Origin: Desulfosporosinus sp. UBA4726
GTDB taxonomy: Bacteria > Bacillota > Desulfitobacteriia > Desulfitobacteriales > Desulfitobacteriaceae
Length of the DNA: 41,085 bases
Direction of reading: 5' to 3'
Assembly (NCBI GenBank): GCA_002404215.1
Contig: DHJG01000019.1
Location: forward strand, 5,403-46,487
Of the stretch, positions 1 to 8,550 are shown one piece after another. A model generated the notes under the pieces. That model was not told where the DNA came from and did no database searches. It saw only the letters and a list, made by a program, of their open reading frames with translations. The position numbers and the translations under genes were made by a program. Positions within the stretch are counted from its first letter, which is position 1, and each line of letters begins with the position of its first letter.

Positions 1-1
1 T

Positions 2-91
2 ATTACCCGTGCTACATGGCAAGTTGACAACTTCCTGAAGCCTAAGGCAATAGAGAAGGTTTGCTTCAATCCACGGGTTTCAACGAGTTAG
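2..91 (+). CDS. Possible 3' end of a protein gene cut by the window edge
   Basis: Frame 2 is open from the first base to a TAG at 89-91 and gives 29 residues with no upstream stop visible. The peptide ends in NPRVSTS and is moderately charged. It is not recognised, and 29 codons is too short to prove coding. It could equally be chance open frame. It would converge on pgi, whose terminator lies at 272-310. Confidence 0.3.
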   Translation: MTRATWQVDNFLKPKAIEKVCFNPRVSTS

Positions 92-271
92 ATAATTGTA
101 ACCTAATACTTAAAATATGTCAAATTCAATATTTAATATATTCCCAATATCCACAATCTTTCGAAACGCAATTTTGTTCAGCGGGACATATTTAACCTAA
201 AGTCGGTAATCCTGAACATAATACGACGACAGTTGTAAAGTTATGGACTTTTACGACCTAAATTCGACAAA
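92..271. other. AT-rich intergenic stretch without a gene
   Basis: No convincing ORF is seen here. The stretch is AT-rich. It holds one 8-of-9 match to a DnaA box (ATATCCACA at 147-155) and one Spo0A-box-like heptamer (TTCGACA at 263-269). Neither sits in front of a gene start visible in this window, so both are probably chance matches. Confidence 0.5.
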
Positions 272-310
272 TAAAAACTGCACGGAAACCACATTGTGGC
301 CTACGTGCAG
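272..310 (-). terminator. Rho-independent terminator after pgi
   Basis: On the minus strand CTGCACG (310-304) pairs with CGTGCAG (284-278), with an inner CCACA/TGTGG stem. A run of five T plus ATTT follows. It lies about 50 bases past the pgi stop and probably ends the dnaA-like/pfkA/pgi transcript. Confidence 0.8.
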
Positions 311-358
311 GATATTTATTGTATTGTCGTCTAGCCCTCTGCGAACGCTCTAAGGCTC

Positions 359-1789
359 CTAATTAGTAATTACTTTGCCCAGACTATACCGTATTTTCCC
401 ATACTCCTCAATGTCTTGTTTTCTCGCTTCATATCCTTTACGTCCCATTAAAGCGTATGTCCCATTTTTGCCTTCCTCAACGCCTGGTTGATCAAACGCA
501 TTAATGTTTAATAACTCACCCATGTAGGCCGTCTCCCACTCCAATAGAAGAAGTAATTGCCCCACAGTATACGCATCCAAAATAGGAAGAATAATCTTTT
601 GGTGTTGCCTTCCAGCTAGAGTCAAAGCATATTCCGTTGCTTTTTGTTCCGCAGCTAACAGCTCTTCTAGGGTCCGTCCCCCTAAGAATTGAATATCCTC
701 AGGCAGGTCTATGTCTATCGGGATCTCAACAGTCTCCTTGAATTTAACGACAGACACAAAGGTAATGACCTTATCGTCAGGACCTTCGGCATATAACTGA
801 ACCTGCGAATGTTGATCCGTTACTCCAAGCGCTTTTACGGGTGTCTGTCCGACGTTAACAACGCGGCCGTGTCGGTCGTGACGCTTCCCCAAGCTCTCCG
901 CCCACAATTGAGCGTACCAGTCTGCCATTGTCTTTAAGCCGTCCGCGTAGGGCATAAACACGGAGATATTCTTTCCTTTTTGCCATGACAAATGAGCAAG
1001 AGCAGCTCGTAGTTGTGCCGGATTGGAGAATACCCCTTGGGTTTCCCGAATCCACTGATCCATCCCTAAGGCACCATCCATTAGCTTTTCAACATCAATA
1101 CCGCATATTGCAGCAGCAAGCAATCCTACGGGTGTTAATTCTGAGAAGCGTCCTCCGATTCCAGCTGGAATCACAAATCGTCGAAATCCTTCCTTGAGGG
1201 CAATCGGGAGAAGATTTCCTTTTTCCTTATCAGTTGTAACAACAATATGTTCGGCGTAGTGCTCACCGCATACCCGGCGCAAAGTGTCACGTACTATTAG
1301 AAACTGAGCCATAGTTTCTGATGTGTTACCTGATTTTGAAATCACATTGAAGAGGGTTTTGAGAGGATCAAGCATCTGTAACAATTCATTAAAGCGAACT
1401 GGATCAATATTATCTAAGACATAAAAACGAGGACGGTGACCACGTTTCTCAGGTGAAAGATCATTATAATAGTAATGATTTAGTGCTTGATGAACAGCCA
1501 GAGGTCCGAGCGCAGACCCCCCAATTCCCAAAACCACAAAGTTTTCAAATTTAGGGGCCACAGCATTGGCATATTCGATGATCTCCACAAGTTCAGTCTT
1601 AACGGAAGTCAGAAGCATTGAGAAGTCGATCTCTCCAGCCGCTCTCCGGGTCTTAAGCGTTACCTGGGCTTGATCCAACACGTTCTGAAGTTCCAACAAT
1701 TCCTCTTTTTCAAAACCTTGCGGATTCTGAGAGCTACTCATCATTCCCGTATAATCAATCGTTATACCTGCTCGCACTTGGTTTTCCAT
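359..1789 (-). CDS. pgi: Glucose-6-phosphate isomerase
   Basis: Cytosolic enzyme that interconverts glucose 6-phosphate and fructose 6-phosphate in glycolysis and gluconeogenesis. The 476-residue protein shows the family landmarks: VLGIGGSALGP near the N-terminus, the phosphate-binding SKSGNTSET loop, GGRFSELTPVG, and DQHSQVQLYAEGP in the C-terminal half. It is slightly longer than the roughly 450-residue Bacillus enzyme because of an N-terminal extension. An in-frame GTG lies one codon upstream, but the ATG at 1789 has GAGG seven bases before it and is preferred. The gene follows pfkA by 38 bases on the same strand, so the two are probably co-transcribed, and a good terminator follows at 272-310. 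Confidence 0.96.
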   Translation of the reverse strand: MENQVRAGITIDYTGMMSSSQNPQGFEKEELLELQNVLDQAQVTLKTRRAAGEIDFSMLLTSVKTELVEIIEYANAVAPKFENFVVLGIGGSALGPLAVHQALNHYYYNDLSPEKRGHRPRFYVLDNIDPVRFNELLQMLDPLKTLFNVISKSGNTSETMAQFLIVRDTLRRVCGEHYAEHIVVTTDKEKGNLLPIALKEGFRRFVIPAGIGGRFSELTPVGLLAAAICGIDVEKLMDGALGMDQWIRETQGVFSNPAQLRAALAHLSWQKGKNISVFMPYADGLKTMADWYAQLWAESLGKRHDRHGRVVNVGQTPVKALGVTDQHSQVQLYAEGPDDKVITFVSVVKFKETVEIPIDIDLPEDIQFLGGRTLEELLAAEQKATEYALTLAGRQHQKIILPILDAYTVGQLLLLLEWETAYMGELLNINAFDQPGVEEGKNGTYALMGRKGYEARKQDIEEYGKIRYSLGKVITN

Positions 1790-1827
1790 CACTCAACCTC
1801 ATCCCTCTAATTTAGTTTTTTCTAATG

Positions 1828-2799
1828 CTAAATTGAAAGTTCATTAGCTAAATCATACAATTCTCTGTTAAACGGGCGCCGTGTGCCATAAGCGACATCT
1901 AGAGGGCTAGAGACAACGACTTGATTGATATAAGCGGTCATCATATTTGTCTCTTTGGCCAATATGATCTCAATCGCTTTTCCACCCATGGCTGCAGCTA
2001 TCACAGCATCGAGGGCACTAGGGTTTCCGCCGCGTTGTAAGTGTCCAAGGACGGTAATACGAGTCTCAAATCCTGATCGAGCCCGTAATTCTTCCCCAAG
2101 TTTATAAACGTTTCCCACGCCTTCCGAAACTATGATAATACTGTGGTTTTTTCCTCGTTGATGACCACGCTTTAATTTATTGCTAATCTCATCTAAGTCG
2201 AATGGTATTTCAGGAACTAGGATTGATTCAGCTCCACAGGCCAAGCCAGCCTGAAGCGCTATGTTTCCGCAATCTCTTCCCATAACTTCTACAATAAACG
2301 TCCGTTCGTGGGAAGATGCCGTGTCCCGAATTTTGCTTACAGCATCCACAACTGTATTGGTTGCTGTGTCAAATCCTATCGTCAAATCAGTCCCAGCAAT
2401 ATCATTGTCAATGGTACCCGGAATCCCCACGATCTGAATTCCCTCTGCCACTAATGTTTGAGCCCCTCGAAATGAACCATCTCCACCGATAACCACTAGA
2501 GCGTCAATTTGCATCTTATGTAACTGTTCTAAGGCCTTCTTCTGCCCTTCAACTGTCCGCATCTCTGCTGAACGTGCTGTCTTCAATATCGTTCCACCAC
2601 GAAGCACAATATCCGCAACAGAGCCTAAACTCATTTCTTGTATTTCCCCGTGTAAAAGCCCCTCATAACCACGGTTTATCCCATAAACGGCCAATCCGTG
2701 GTAAATTCCTTTCCGGACAACAGCACGAAGGGCTGCGTTCATTCCAGGAGCATCTCCTCCACTGGTAAGTACCGCAACCCGCTGTATTACACCTGACAT
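1828..2799 (-). CDS. pfkA: ATP-dependent 6-phosphofructokinase
   Basis: Phosphorylates fructose 6-phosphate to fructose 1,6-bisphosphate, the committed glycolytic step. The 323-residue length matches the bacterial PfkA class (about 320). Visible motifs are the N-terminal TSGGDAPGMNAA, the nucleotide-binding GGDGS, the catalytic PGTIDNDI with its Asp base, GFDTATNTVVDA, and MGRDCGNIAL. The GGDGS glycine pattern is typical of ATP-using rather than PPi-using forms. The ATG is preceded by AAGGGGTG. It lies between the DnaA-like gene (22 bases upstream) and pgi (38 bases downstream), forming a probable three-gene operon. Confidence 0.96.
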   Translation of the reverse strand: MSGVIQRVAVLTSGGDAPGMNAALRAVVRKGIYHGLAVYGINRGYEGLLHGEIQEMSLGSVADIVLRGGTILKTARSAEMRTVEGQKKALEQLHKMQIDALVVIGGDGSFRGAQTLVAEGIQIVGIPGTIDNDIAGTDLTIGFDTATNTVVDAVSKIRDTASSHERTFIVEVMGRDCGNIALQAGLACGAESILVPEIPFDLDEISNKLKRGHQRGKNHSIIIVSEGVGNVYKLGEELRARSGFETRITVLGHLQRGGNPSALDAVIAAAMGGKAIEIILAKETNMMTAYINQVVVSSPLDVAYGTRRPFNRELYDLANELSI

Positions 2800-2821
2800 A
2801 GGATCACCCCTTCTTGTCTTA

Positions 2822-3790
2822 TTATACTTTAAAGGCGTTTAGTATTATTACATATTTATTATTTAATTCTTCATCTATAGCTAATTTAGCTTGCATCTTT
2901 TTAAAGGCCATAAGTACAGTATTATGATTACGATTAAAATAACACGCGATTGACGGATAAGAAATCTGACAAAGCGTTCTTATTGTGTAAATCGCCAATT
3001 GTCTTGCTTCATTCACCCTTGGCTTTCGCCCCTGGCCCAGCAATTCCTCGACAGCCACTCCCATGATTTGGGCGACTATGCGAATAATGTTCATAGGATC
3101 CGCTTTTTTATTTCTTTTTCTCTCTTCATTTTCCCAATAGACCTGAAAACAAGAAAGGCTCAGTTCATCTTGTTGTAATTCGGCAAATTGAACAAAACTT
3201 TTCATAATCATCTTCGCGTCTGCTAAATTATCGGTACGTTCAGCAATAACCTCTAGGACTAATTCATCCATAAAAAGATGCTTTTCGTGACTATATTCGG
3301 CTAGAAAACGCTTTATTTCAGTTGTTAAGGGACGTTCGATTGGGATGACTACTCCACTCAAGAAACGAGAAGCAAGTCGCTCGCCTAGAAATTCCAACTG
3401 TGGTGAATCGGCTTCAATGGTAATTACCATTTTCCCCCCATTTTCAATAACATATTCGTAAGTGTAATGGAGTTCCTCAATTGTTTTGGCCTTCCCCTCA
3501 AGTAATTGGAGATCATCAATCAACAGTAAGTGTGTTGATCGGTATCGTTGCCGAAATACATTAAGCTTGTTATTCTGAGCAGCGTAAGCATACTGACGCG
3601 CAAAAGACAAGGAATCTGTAATGATGCTTGTGTCCTTTAATCCACTATGTTGATAAACATTGCTTAACATGGTTGATTTTCCAATCCCTCTTGGTCCATA
3701 TATCAGCGTAACACTAGGAGCCTTCTCTGGTTCGTAGTTTTTAATCAGACGCCATGCCCGGATATTAAATTCACTTAAAAACCAGTTCAA
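2822..3790 (-). CDS. DnaA-like AAA+ ATPase with DnaA DNA-binding domain IV
   Basis: This 322-residue protein is related to the replication initiator DnaA but lacks its N-terminal domains I and II. Residues 32-40 are a Walker A loop (GPRGIGKST). Residues 87-93 are a Walker B strand (HLLLIDD), followed by LQLL as in DnaA. RLASRF at 138-143 matches the DnaA box VII arginine-finger region. Residues 234-305 match domain IV, with RNHNTV at 287-292 standing for the DnaA-box-reading RDHSTV loop. The sensor II arginine of DnaA (in RELEGAL) is not seen; the aligned stretch is NLADAKMIM. Start: TTG at 3790 with AAAGGAGAGG five bases upstream, preferred to a TTG ten codons earlier. It is 22 bases before pfkA and looks co-transcribed with it. 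It is not the canonical dnaA: it is short and has no dnaN next door. Role unknown; it could regulate transcription or replication at DnaA-type sites. Confidence 0.85.
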   Translation of the reverse strand: MNWFLSEFNIRAWRLIKNYEPEKAPSVTLIYGPRGIGKSTMLSNVYQHSGLKDTSIITDSLSFARQYAYAAQNNKLNVFRQRYRSTHLLLIDDLQLLEGKAKTIEELHYTYEYVIENGGKMVITIEADSPQLEFLGERLASRFLSGVVIPIERPLTTEIKRFLAEYSHEKHLFMDELVLEVIAERTDNLADAKMIMKSFVQFAELQQDELSLSCFQVYWENEERKRNKKADPMNIIRIVAQIMGVAVEELLGQGRKPRVNEARQLAIYTIRTLCQISYPSIACYFNRNHNTVLMAFKKMQAKLAIDEELNNKYVIILNAFKV

Positions 3791-3851
3791 GCGTGCCTCT
3801 CCTTTAGTTGCGCGGGGCAACTACTAATATCTTTATCATATTAACTCTTCG

Positions 3852-4745
3852 TCATCTATCCGTCGACTTCTTACTCAAATACCTGTAGCACTCATCTGCA
3901 ATCATAGTTAGGGGTTTATTCCGACGGGTTAACAGATAAAAACCGCGTTCAATGTGAAAATCTTTGACGCTCGTCTGTACTAGTCCTTGTTTCTCACAAG
4001 AGTCTAACGCATGTTTTGACAGAAACGAGTACCCCAATCCAGAACGAACAGCATTTTTCACTCCTTCGGCACTCCCCACTTCTAAGGCTATATCAAAGTC
4101 ATTTAAATCGAGTCCATGTTTTGTGAGAGCCTCCTCGAAAGACCTCCGATGTCCGGAACCGGTCTCTCTAATAATCATAGGATATTCCTTGAGTTTAGTT
4201 ATTTCAATATTTTCACTAGAACTCATTGGATGGTCACAAGAGACGATGAAACCCAGTTCATCCTTAAGCCAAAATTCAGAGGTGAGTTTTTCCGTATCAA
4301 AGGTAGCTCCTACGACAGCAAAATCCACTTCATGAGCAACAACCTTTTCGGCCATCTCAAGACTGTCCCCTATGGATAGTTTGAACTTAATTTTCGGATA
4401 TATTGCTCGGAAAGAGGCTAAGTAACTTGGGAGTAGATATTCACCCGGAATGTGCGAAGCTCCGATATGAACTTTCCCGTTCATTAACTTTTCAGAACCT
4501 CCAATTTCCGCTATAAGCTCTGACCATTCATCAAGCAAATTCAAGGCATGCCGATAAACTGTTTCCCCCTCTGGGGTTAGGGCAAAACCCTTGCCTTTAC
4601 GATAAAGCAATTTAATTCCCAGTTTATCTTCAAATGCCCGCATCTGATTCGAGACAGCCGGTTGACTGATACCTAATTTACGCGCAACAACCGTAAAACT
4701 CTGTTCCTCCACAACTTGGACAAATAAACGCATTAAATCCAACAT
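3852..4745 (-). CDS. LysR-family transcriptional regulator
   Basis: A 297-residue LysR-type protein. It has an N-terminal winged helix-turn-helix (residues 1-60, with the typical ARKLGISQPAVSNQ recognition helix) and a C-terminal effector-binding domain of the periplasmic-binding-protein fold. The general look, including GHRRSFE and LGYSFLS, resembles the CysL/CbbR branch, but the effector cannot be read from the sequence. The ATG at 4745 has GGAGG at a good distance, so the longer open frame to 4784 is not used. It lies 61 bases upstream of the DnaA-like/pfkA/pgi genes on the same strand and may be transcribed into them. A role in controlling those genes is only an inference. Confidence 0.9.
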   Translation of the reverse strand: MLDLMRLFVQVVEEQSFTVVARKLGISQPAVSNQMRAFEDKLGIKLLYRKGKGFALTPEGETVYRHALNLLDEWSELIAEIGGSEKLMNGKVHIGASHIPGEYLLPSYLASFRAIYPKIKFKLSIGDSLEMAEKVVAHEVDFAVVGATFDTEKLTSEFWLKDELGFIVSCDHPMSSSENIEITKLKEYPMIIRETGSGHRRSFEEALTKHGLDLNDFDIALEVGSAEGVKNAVRSGLGYSFLSKHALDSCEKQGLVQTSVKDFHIERGFYLLTRRNKPLTMIADECYRYLSKKSTDR

Positions 4746-4788
4746 AAAAATACCTCCATCTGAATGTACGACGGAAATGGACACTTGT

Positions 4789-4849
4789 GTATCGTGCCCC
4801 TACAATAGGTATCAGAAAAAGAGGGCTAGGCCCTCCTCTTCCACGATAC
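4789..4849 (-). terminator. Rho-independent terminator after the cyclophilin gene
   Basis: A GAGGGC/GCCCTC stem (4835-4830 with 4826-4821 on the minus strand) is followed by five T (4820-4816). An outer pair, GTATCGTG at 4789-4796 and CACGATAC at 4842-4849, encloses it, so a longer cruciform-like structure is possible. It separates the cyclophilin gene from the LysR gene. Confidence 0.75.
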
Positions 4850-4867
4850 AATCTAGCACAATTCAAA

Positions 4868-5386
4868 CTAGGATTGGATGGTAACTTTTTTCATTTTTTG
4901 ATCTTCCAATGGTTTGTCCCCACCCGTCTTAGGAACACTGACGATTCGATCGACTTCCTCCATACCCTCGGTTACTTTTCCAAAGGCGGCGTACTGTCCG
5001 TCTAAGAAACCCGAATCCTTAACAACAATAAAAAATTGGGAACTCGCCGAATTAGGCGCTGAGGTCCGAGCCATAGATATAACTCCACGGTCATGCTTTA
5101 AATCATTTTTGAAACCATTTCCGGTAAATTCGCCGCGGACTGATTGCTTACTGCCACCCATACCTGTCCCGTCAGGGTCGCCGCCTTGAATCATAAAGCC
5201 AGGTATGATTCTATGGAAAATGAGACCATCGTAAAAGCCTTGAGAAACGAGGGTCACAAAATTCTTAACAGTTTCGGGCGCTGTGGACGGATACAGTTCA
5301 ATTTTAATCATGTTGCCATTTTCCATTTCCACGTTTACAATTGGATTTTGCTGAGGTTCTTTATCCTGTGTACTTTCATTCGTCAC
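4868..5386 (-). CDS. Cyclophilin-type peptidyl-prolyl cis-trans isomerase
   Basis: Protein-folding enzyme that isomerises Xaa-Pro bonds. The 172-residue protein carries the cyclophilin core: FYDGLIFHRIIPGFMIQGGD with the catalytic Arg, then SQFFIV, and later LDGQYAAFGKV. No signal peptide or membrane segment is seen, so it is probably cytosolic. The N-terminal 20 residues are polar and probably unstructured. The start is a GTG at 5386 backed by a near-perfect AGGAGGT seven bases upstream. It is a single gene with its own terminator at 4789-4849. Confidence 0.93.
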   Translation of the reverse strand: MTNESTQDKEPQQNPIVNVEMENGNMIKIELYPSTAPETVKNFVTLVSQGFYDGLIFHRIIPGFMIQGGDPDGTGMGGSKQSVRGEFTGNGFKNDLKHDRGVISMARTSAPNSASSQFFIVVKDSGFLDGQYAAFGKVTEGMEEVDRIVSVPKTGGDKPLEDQKMKKVTIQS

Positions 5387-5500
5387 TTGAGTGACCTCCT
5401 TTATGTTTGGGTTTTTATCCTTTGTATTATACCACTTGAGTTAAACTTTCCCTATTGTATGAAAAATATGACAATAATATTGTCATTTCTAGACTTCATC

Positions 5501-6115
5501 TCAGTCCTGCTGAATTGCTCGACCACGTTTCACACTATAAAGATAGATCAAGAACACCATAATAGCGACGACAACTCCGCCCCGTGCCAAATAATGGTGC
5601 GCTATAAAGGCTATTTTATGCCAGTGCTCTCCTAGGATTCGCCCCAGTGAAATAAATGTTAAGGCCCATATAGAAGCCCCCATTCCCGCTAACGCTGCAT
5701 AACGCCCGTAATGAAGTTCACTCATCCCTGAAAAGTAGGCCGTAAAATGACGGAATCCTGGAAAGAAGTACCCAATCACGATAAGCCGATCGCCGTATCG
5801 CTGAAACCAATGTTCTGCTCGGGCGATCTTTTTTTCATTGAGGTGAAGATATGGTGCAACCTTATGTAGGAAAGGAATTCCTAATTTCCTTCCTACCCAA
5901 TAACTTAGGTTCATCCCCAGAAAACTACCGAGGGTGGCAACAAAAAAGGTCATTCCAAAATCCATTCGTCCTAATGACGTTTGAAAGCCACTGAACGTCA
6001 TTAGAAACTCGTCAGGTACAGGAACTCCGACCATACCACATGTAAGCAGTAATAATAAGCCAGCATAGCGATAGTTATAAATTATGTCCGTCAAATACTG
6101 TTCTAGCCCGTGCAT
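5501..6115 (-). CDS. DedA-family membrane protein (first of two)
   Basis: A 204-residue inner-membrane protein of the DedA (SNARE-associated/VTT) family, whose members act in undecaprenyl-phosphate or phospholipid recycling. It has the re-entrant GVPVPDEFLMTFSGF segment, followed by GSFLGMNLSYWVGRKLG. The family's FxxRxxPGxRxxxxxxAG stretch appears here as GYFFPGFRHFTAYFSGM, so the usual arginine before the proline is a Tyr/Phe context. The C-terminal helix ends in a positively charged tail. The neighbour at 6200-6805 is a paralogue on the same strand, 84 bases upstream. Confidence 0.9.
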   Translation of the reverse strand: MHGLEQYLTDIIYNYRYAGLLLLLTCGMVGVPVPDEFLMTFSGFQTSLGRMDFGMTFFVATLGSFLGMNLSYWVGRKLGIPFLHKVAPYLHLNEKKIARAEHWFQRYGDRLIVIGYFFPGFRHFTAYFSGMSELHYGRYAALAGMGASIWALTFISLGRILGEHWHKIAFIAHHYLARGGVVVAIMVFLIYLYSVKRGRAIQQD

Positions 6116-6199
6116 GCCCTGCCTACCTTCCTCAATACCCTAATCCATTATCTACATTAATCATTATTTCATTTATATTAACCCTAAGAGACACAATTA

Positions 6200-6805
6200 T
6201 CAACGTCTGCGCCGTTTCCACAACACATAAATAATCACAAGAACTATAGCTCCCCCCACGACAACGTCTGCACGATGAAAATAAGGTTTAAGCGAATCCC
6301 AATTTTGTCCTAATTTCTGGCCCACAAAAATTAATAGCGTACACCAGAGGAATGCACCGATCACCGTGTAAGTGGCCATTTTCAATGGATTCATTCGGGC
6401 AATACCAGCCGGGAGAGAAATAAACGTACGGACGACAGGCAATATCCTCCCCACAAAAACAGTCACTTCCCCATGACGTTCAAAGAGCCGTTCCGTCCAT
6501 GCCAATTCTCGTTCATTGATAAAGAAATAACGTCCATACCGTTTGAGAAATGGACGCCCACCCCACACGCCAACATAATAAGCAACAAGCGCACCGAAGA
6601 GGTTTCCTAGGGTTGCTGCGATTACTGCTGGCCAAAATCCAAAATCACCAGTGAACACCATATAACCAGTAAACGGCAAAATTATTTCACTCGGTAGAGG
6701 TATACAGGCACTCTCTATCGCCATGGCAAAGAAAACGCCGGCATAACCTAAAGATGAAATCAGATGTATAACCAATTGTCCAAGGTAGGTCAAAATAGCT
6801 TCCAT
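6200..6805 (-). CDS. DedA-family membrane protein (second of two)
   Basis: A 201-residue DedA-family protein. The re-entrant loop reads ACIPLPSEIILPFTGYM, with the conserved acidic residue. The GNLFGALVAYYVGVWGGR helix and the canonical FVGRILPVVRTFISLPAG segment with both arginines are present, so this copy is closer to the family consensus than the downstream paralogue. It probably acts as a proton-coupled lipid-carrier flippase, as proposed for characterised DedA proteins. The ATG is preceded by AAGGAGA. It ends in an arginine-rich cytoplasmic tail. Confidence 0.92.
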   Translation of the reverse strand: MEAILTYLGQLVIHLISSLGYAGVFFAMAIESACIPLPSEIILPFTGYMVFTGDFGFWPAVIAATLGNLFGALVAYYVGVWGGRPFLKRYGRYFFINERELAWTERLFERHGEVTVFVGRILPVVRTFISLPAGIARMNPLKMATYTVIGAFLWCTLLIFVGQKLGQNWDSLKPYFHRADVVVGGAIVLVIIYVLWKRRRR

Positions 6806-7007
6806 TGTAAAATCTCCTTACTGAAAACTCATATTTTTCATTAAATCTAATCTATTTAGTATACCGAATATCTACCAGAAATCTGTTCTCTTCTCCATCT
6901 TCTCCAGTTTGTTAGTTTCTACTTTGCTAACCAAAAATCCTTCAATGCTAATCAAAGCAGACGCTATTTCTAACATCTGCTTTAGGTAAGAACTTATTGG
7001 CCCTATT

Positions 7008-8480
7008 TCAAAATTGTTCATTCCTCCCCACTCTCACCTCTTGACGACGACTGACTAATCCATTGAAACATTCAAAAACAACTTTCTTTGTATCTAAAAT
7101 TGTTTCGAGACAGACTAGCTTACCCCAGAGAAACTGGACGAGATTTAGAGTTTTCTCAAGATAGACTATATCGAGGTCAACTCCTTCATGGCGGTGCTGG
7201 AGATATAACCCGCCTTTACCTTCATGATCCCCTTCGAGTACTACTATTCTAGGATTTCCTCCATGAACCAGTTGCTGCACTAAATTATCTCGCACTTTTT
7301 CCCATTCATTTTCCGTAACCTGCCAGTGGACCCCAACTTTACGGAAATTAAATAGATTAAGTTCTTCCACTAGTTCACTAGTGAGATTGTTACGAATGAA
7401 AGAAAGGTCGTTTTCAGCCTCGCGGAGCTCAAAAAGTTCATTAAGAGGTCTTACTTTCGCGAGGTATTCCCATATTTTTACACCCAAATAATAGGGATTC
7501 AGTCCTAAACGAGACGGCTGCACGACTTGACTGTGCATAATCGCAAATTCAAGAGATTCCGCATCCGTAAGATCAAGTTCACGCATAATTCTTGAATGCC
7601 AGAACGTTGCCCATCCTTCATTAATAATTTTGGTTTCAGATTGAGGATAGAAGTACAATGACTCTTCCCGAACAATACTTACAATATCTCTTTGCCATTC
7701 ATCCAGCCCCGGTGCGAATTTCATAATATAGAGTAGAAGATCTTCATACTCCGGTTGAGGCGGGCATTTGCATTCATCTTCTAACAAATCTCCCCATAAA
7801 TCTTCATAGGGTAACGAGGATCTTTTTGTTCGAGCCTTTTTTGATAAGTCTACCATACTTTGCCCTTTAGTAATACGATTCCCAGCACAAGACTGATTTC
7901 CAATACAGGTATGACCATGACACGTATCCTGGCTTGGCACATTGACCTTGGGTGAATTCTCCATTTTGTTGAGGGGACCAATGTGGGACCTTGCATCCAC
8001 ATGCTCTTGGATAGCTAGAACTGCATCTAAGGTTCGCTCAACACAATCTCTTCCATACAGCAATTCATATTCACGAATTTTATCAGCATGTGCGCCCATG
8101 CGTTCAACCATGTCTTTAGGTGTACGTGAGAAGTAGCGATTGTTCTTGAAAAAATCGACATGGGCATAGACGTGCCCAATGACTAGCTTATTTTGAATCA
8201 ATCGATTGCCTTCTAACAGAAAAGCATAGGCCGGATTAGTGTTAATAACTAGTTCATAAATCCGGCTCAAGTTCAAATCATATTGCGTTTTCATTCGGTA
8301 AAATGCTTTTCCAAAGCTCCAATGCGTGAATCGCACCGGCATTCCATAAGCCCCAAAGGTATATAATGCTTCAGCTGGTACGATTTCAAAGTTCACAGGA
8401 TAGAAATCAAGCCCCATGCCACGGGCTATTTGAGCGATATCTTGCGCTATAATGCTTAGCTCTCGCATCTCATTGTCCAT
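7008..8480 (-). CDS. spoVR: SpoVR-family protein
   Basis: A 490-residue SpoVR/YcgB homologue. The Bacillus member affects spore cortex formation, but no enzymatic activity is established for the family. Family landmarks are GLDFYPVNFEIVPAE, the TFGAYGMPVRF and HWSFGKAF stretch, HVYAHVDFFKNN, and INEGWATFWHSRIM. The linker between the two conserved halves (roughly residues 165-245) is unusual for its five cysteines, C187, C192, C198, C237 and C239. The ATG has a run of six G eight bases upstream. It is the last gene of the prkA-yhbH-spoVR set, 70 bases after yhbH, equivalent to yeaG-yeaH-ycgB in enterobacteria. Confidence 0.95.
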   Translation of the reverse strand: MDNEMRELSIIAQDIAQIARGMGLDFYPVNFEIVPAEALYTFGAYGMPVRFTHWSFGKAFYRMKTQYDLNLSRIYELVINTNPAYAFLLEGNRLIQNKLVIGHVYAHVDFFKNNRYFSRTPKDMVERMGAHADKIREYELLYGRDCVERTLDAVLAIQEHVDARSHIGPLNKMENSPKVNVPSQDTCHGHTCIGNQSCAGNRITKGQSMVDLSKKARTKRSSLPYEDLWGDLLEDECKCPPQPEYEDLLLYIMKFAPGLDEWQRDIVSIVREESLYFYPQSETKIINEGWATFWHSRIMRELDLTDAESLEFAIMHSQVVQPSRLGLNPYYLGVKIWEYLAKVRPLNELFELREAENDLSFIRNNLTSELVEELNLFNFRKVGVHWQVTENEWEKVRDNLVQQLVHGGNPRIVVLEGDHEGKGGLYLQHRHEGVDLDIVYLEKTLNLVQFLWGKLVCLETILDTKKVVFECFNGLVSRRQEVRVGRNEQF

Positions 8481-8550
8481 GACTTTCCCCCCACCTGTTT
8501 TATGCTCTTCTCGCTATCAAGAGCACTGGCAAGATACTATTTGGCAAGGC

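Noticed and set aside
263..269. TTCGACA, a Spo0A-box match
   Set aside because: It is not upstream of any gene start in this window; it is treated as a chance hit and as a warning for the other two boxes.
1..358. Possible replication-origin-like region (AT-rich, DnaA-box-like site)
   Set aside because: Only one imperfect box, with no dnaA-dnaN arrangement, rpmH or box cluster nearby.
4789..4801. The 13-base string TGTATCGTGCCCC occurs both here and in the glnA-side palindrome near 13738
   Set aside because: A shared 13-mer is expected about a dozen times by chance in a 41-kb window, and the flanks do not align, so it is not evidence of a repeat family.
5144..5635. 163-codon plus-strand open frame across the cyclophilin start and the DedA end
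   Set aside because: It is antisense to two clear genes and has no plausible start or domain.
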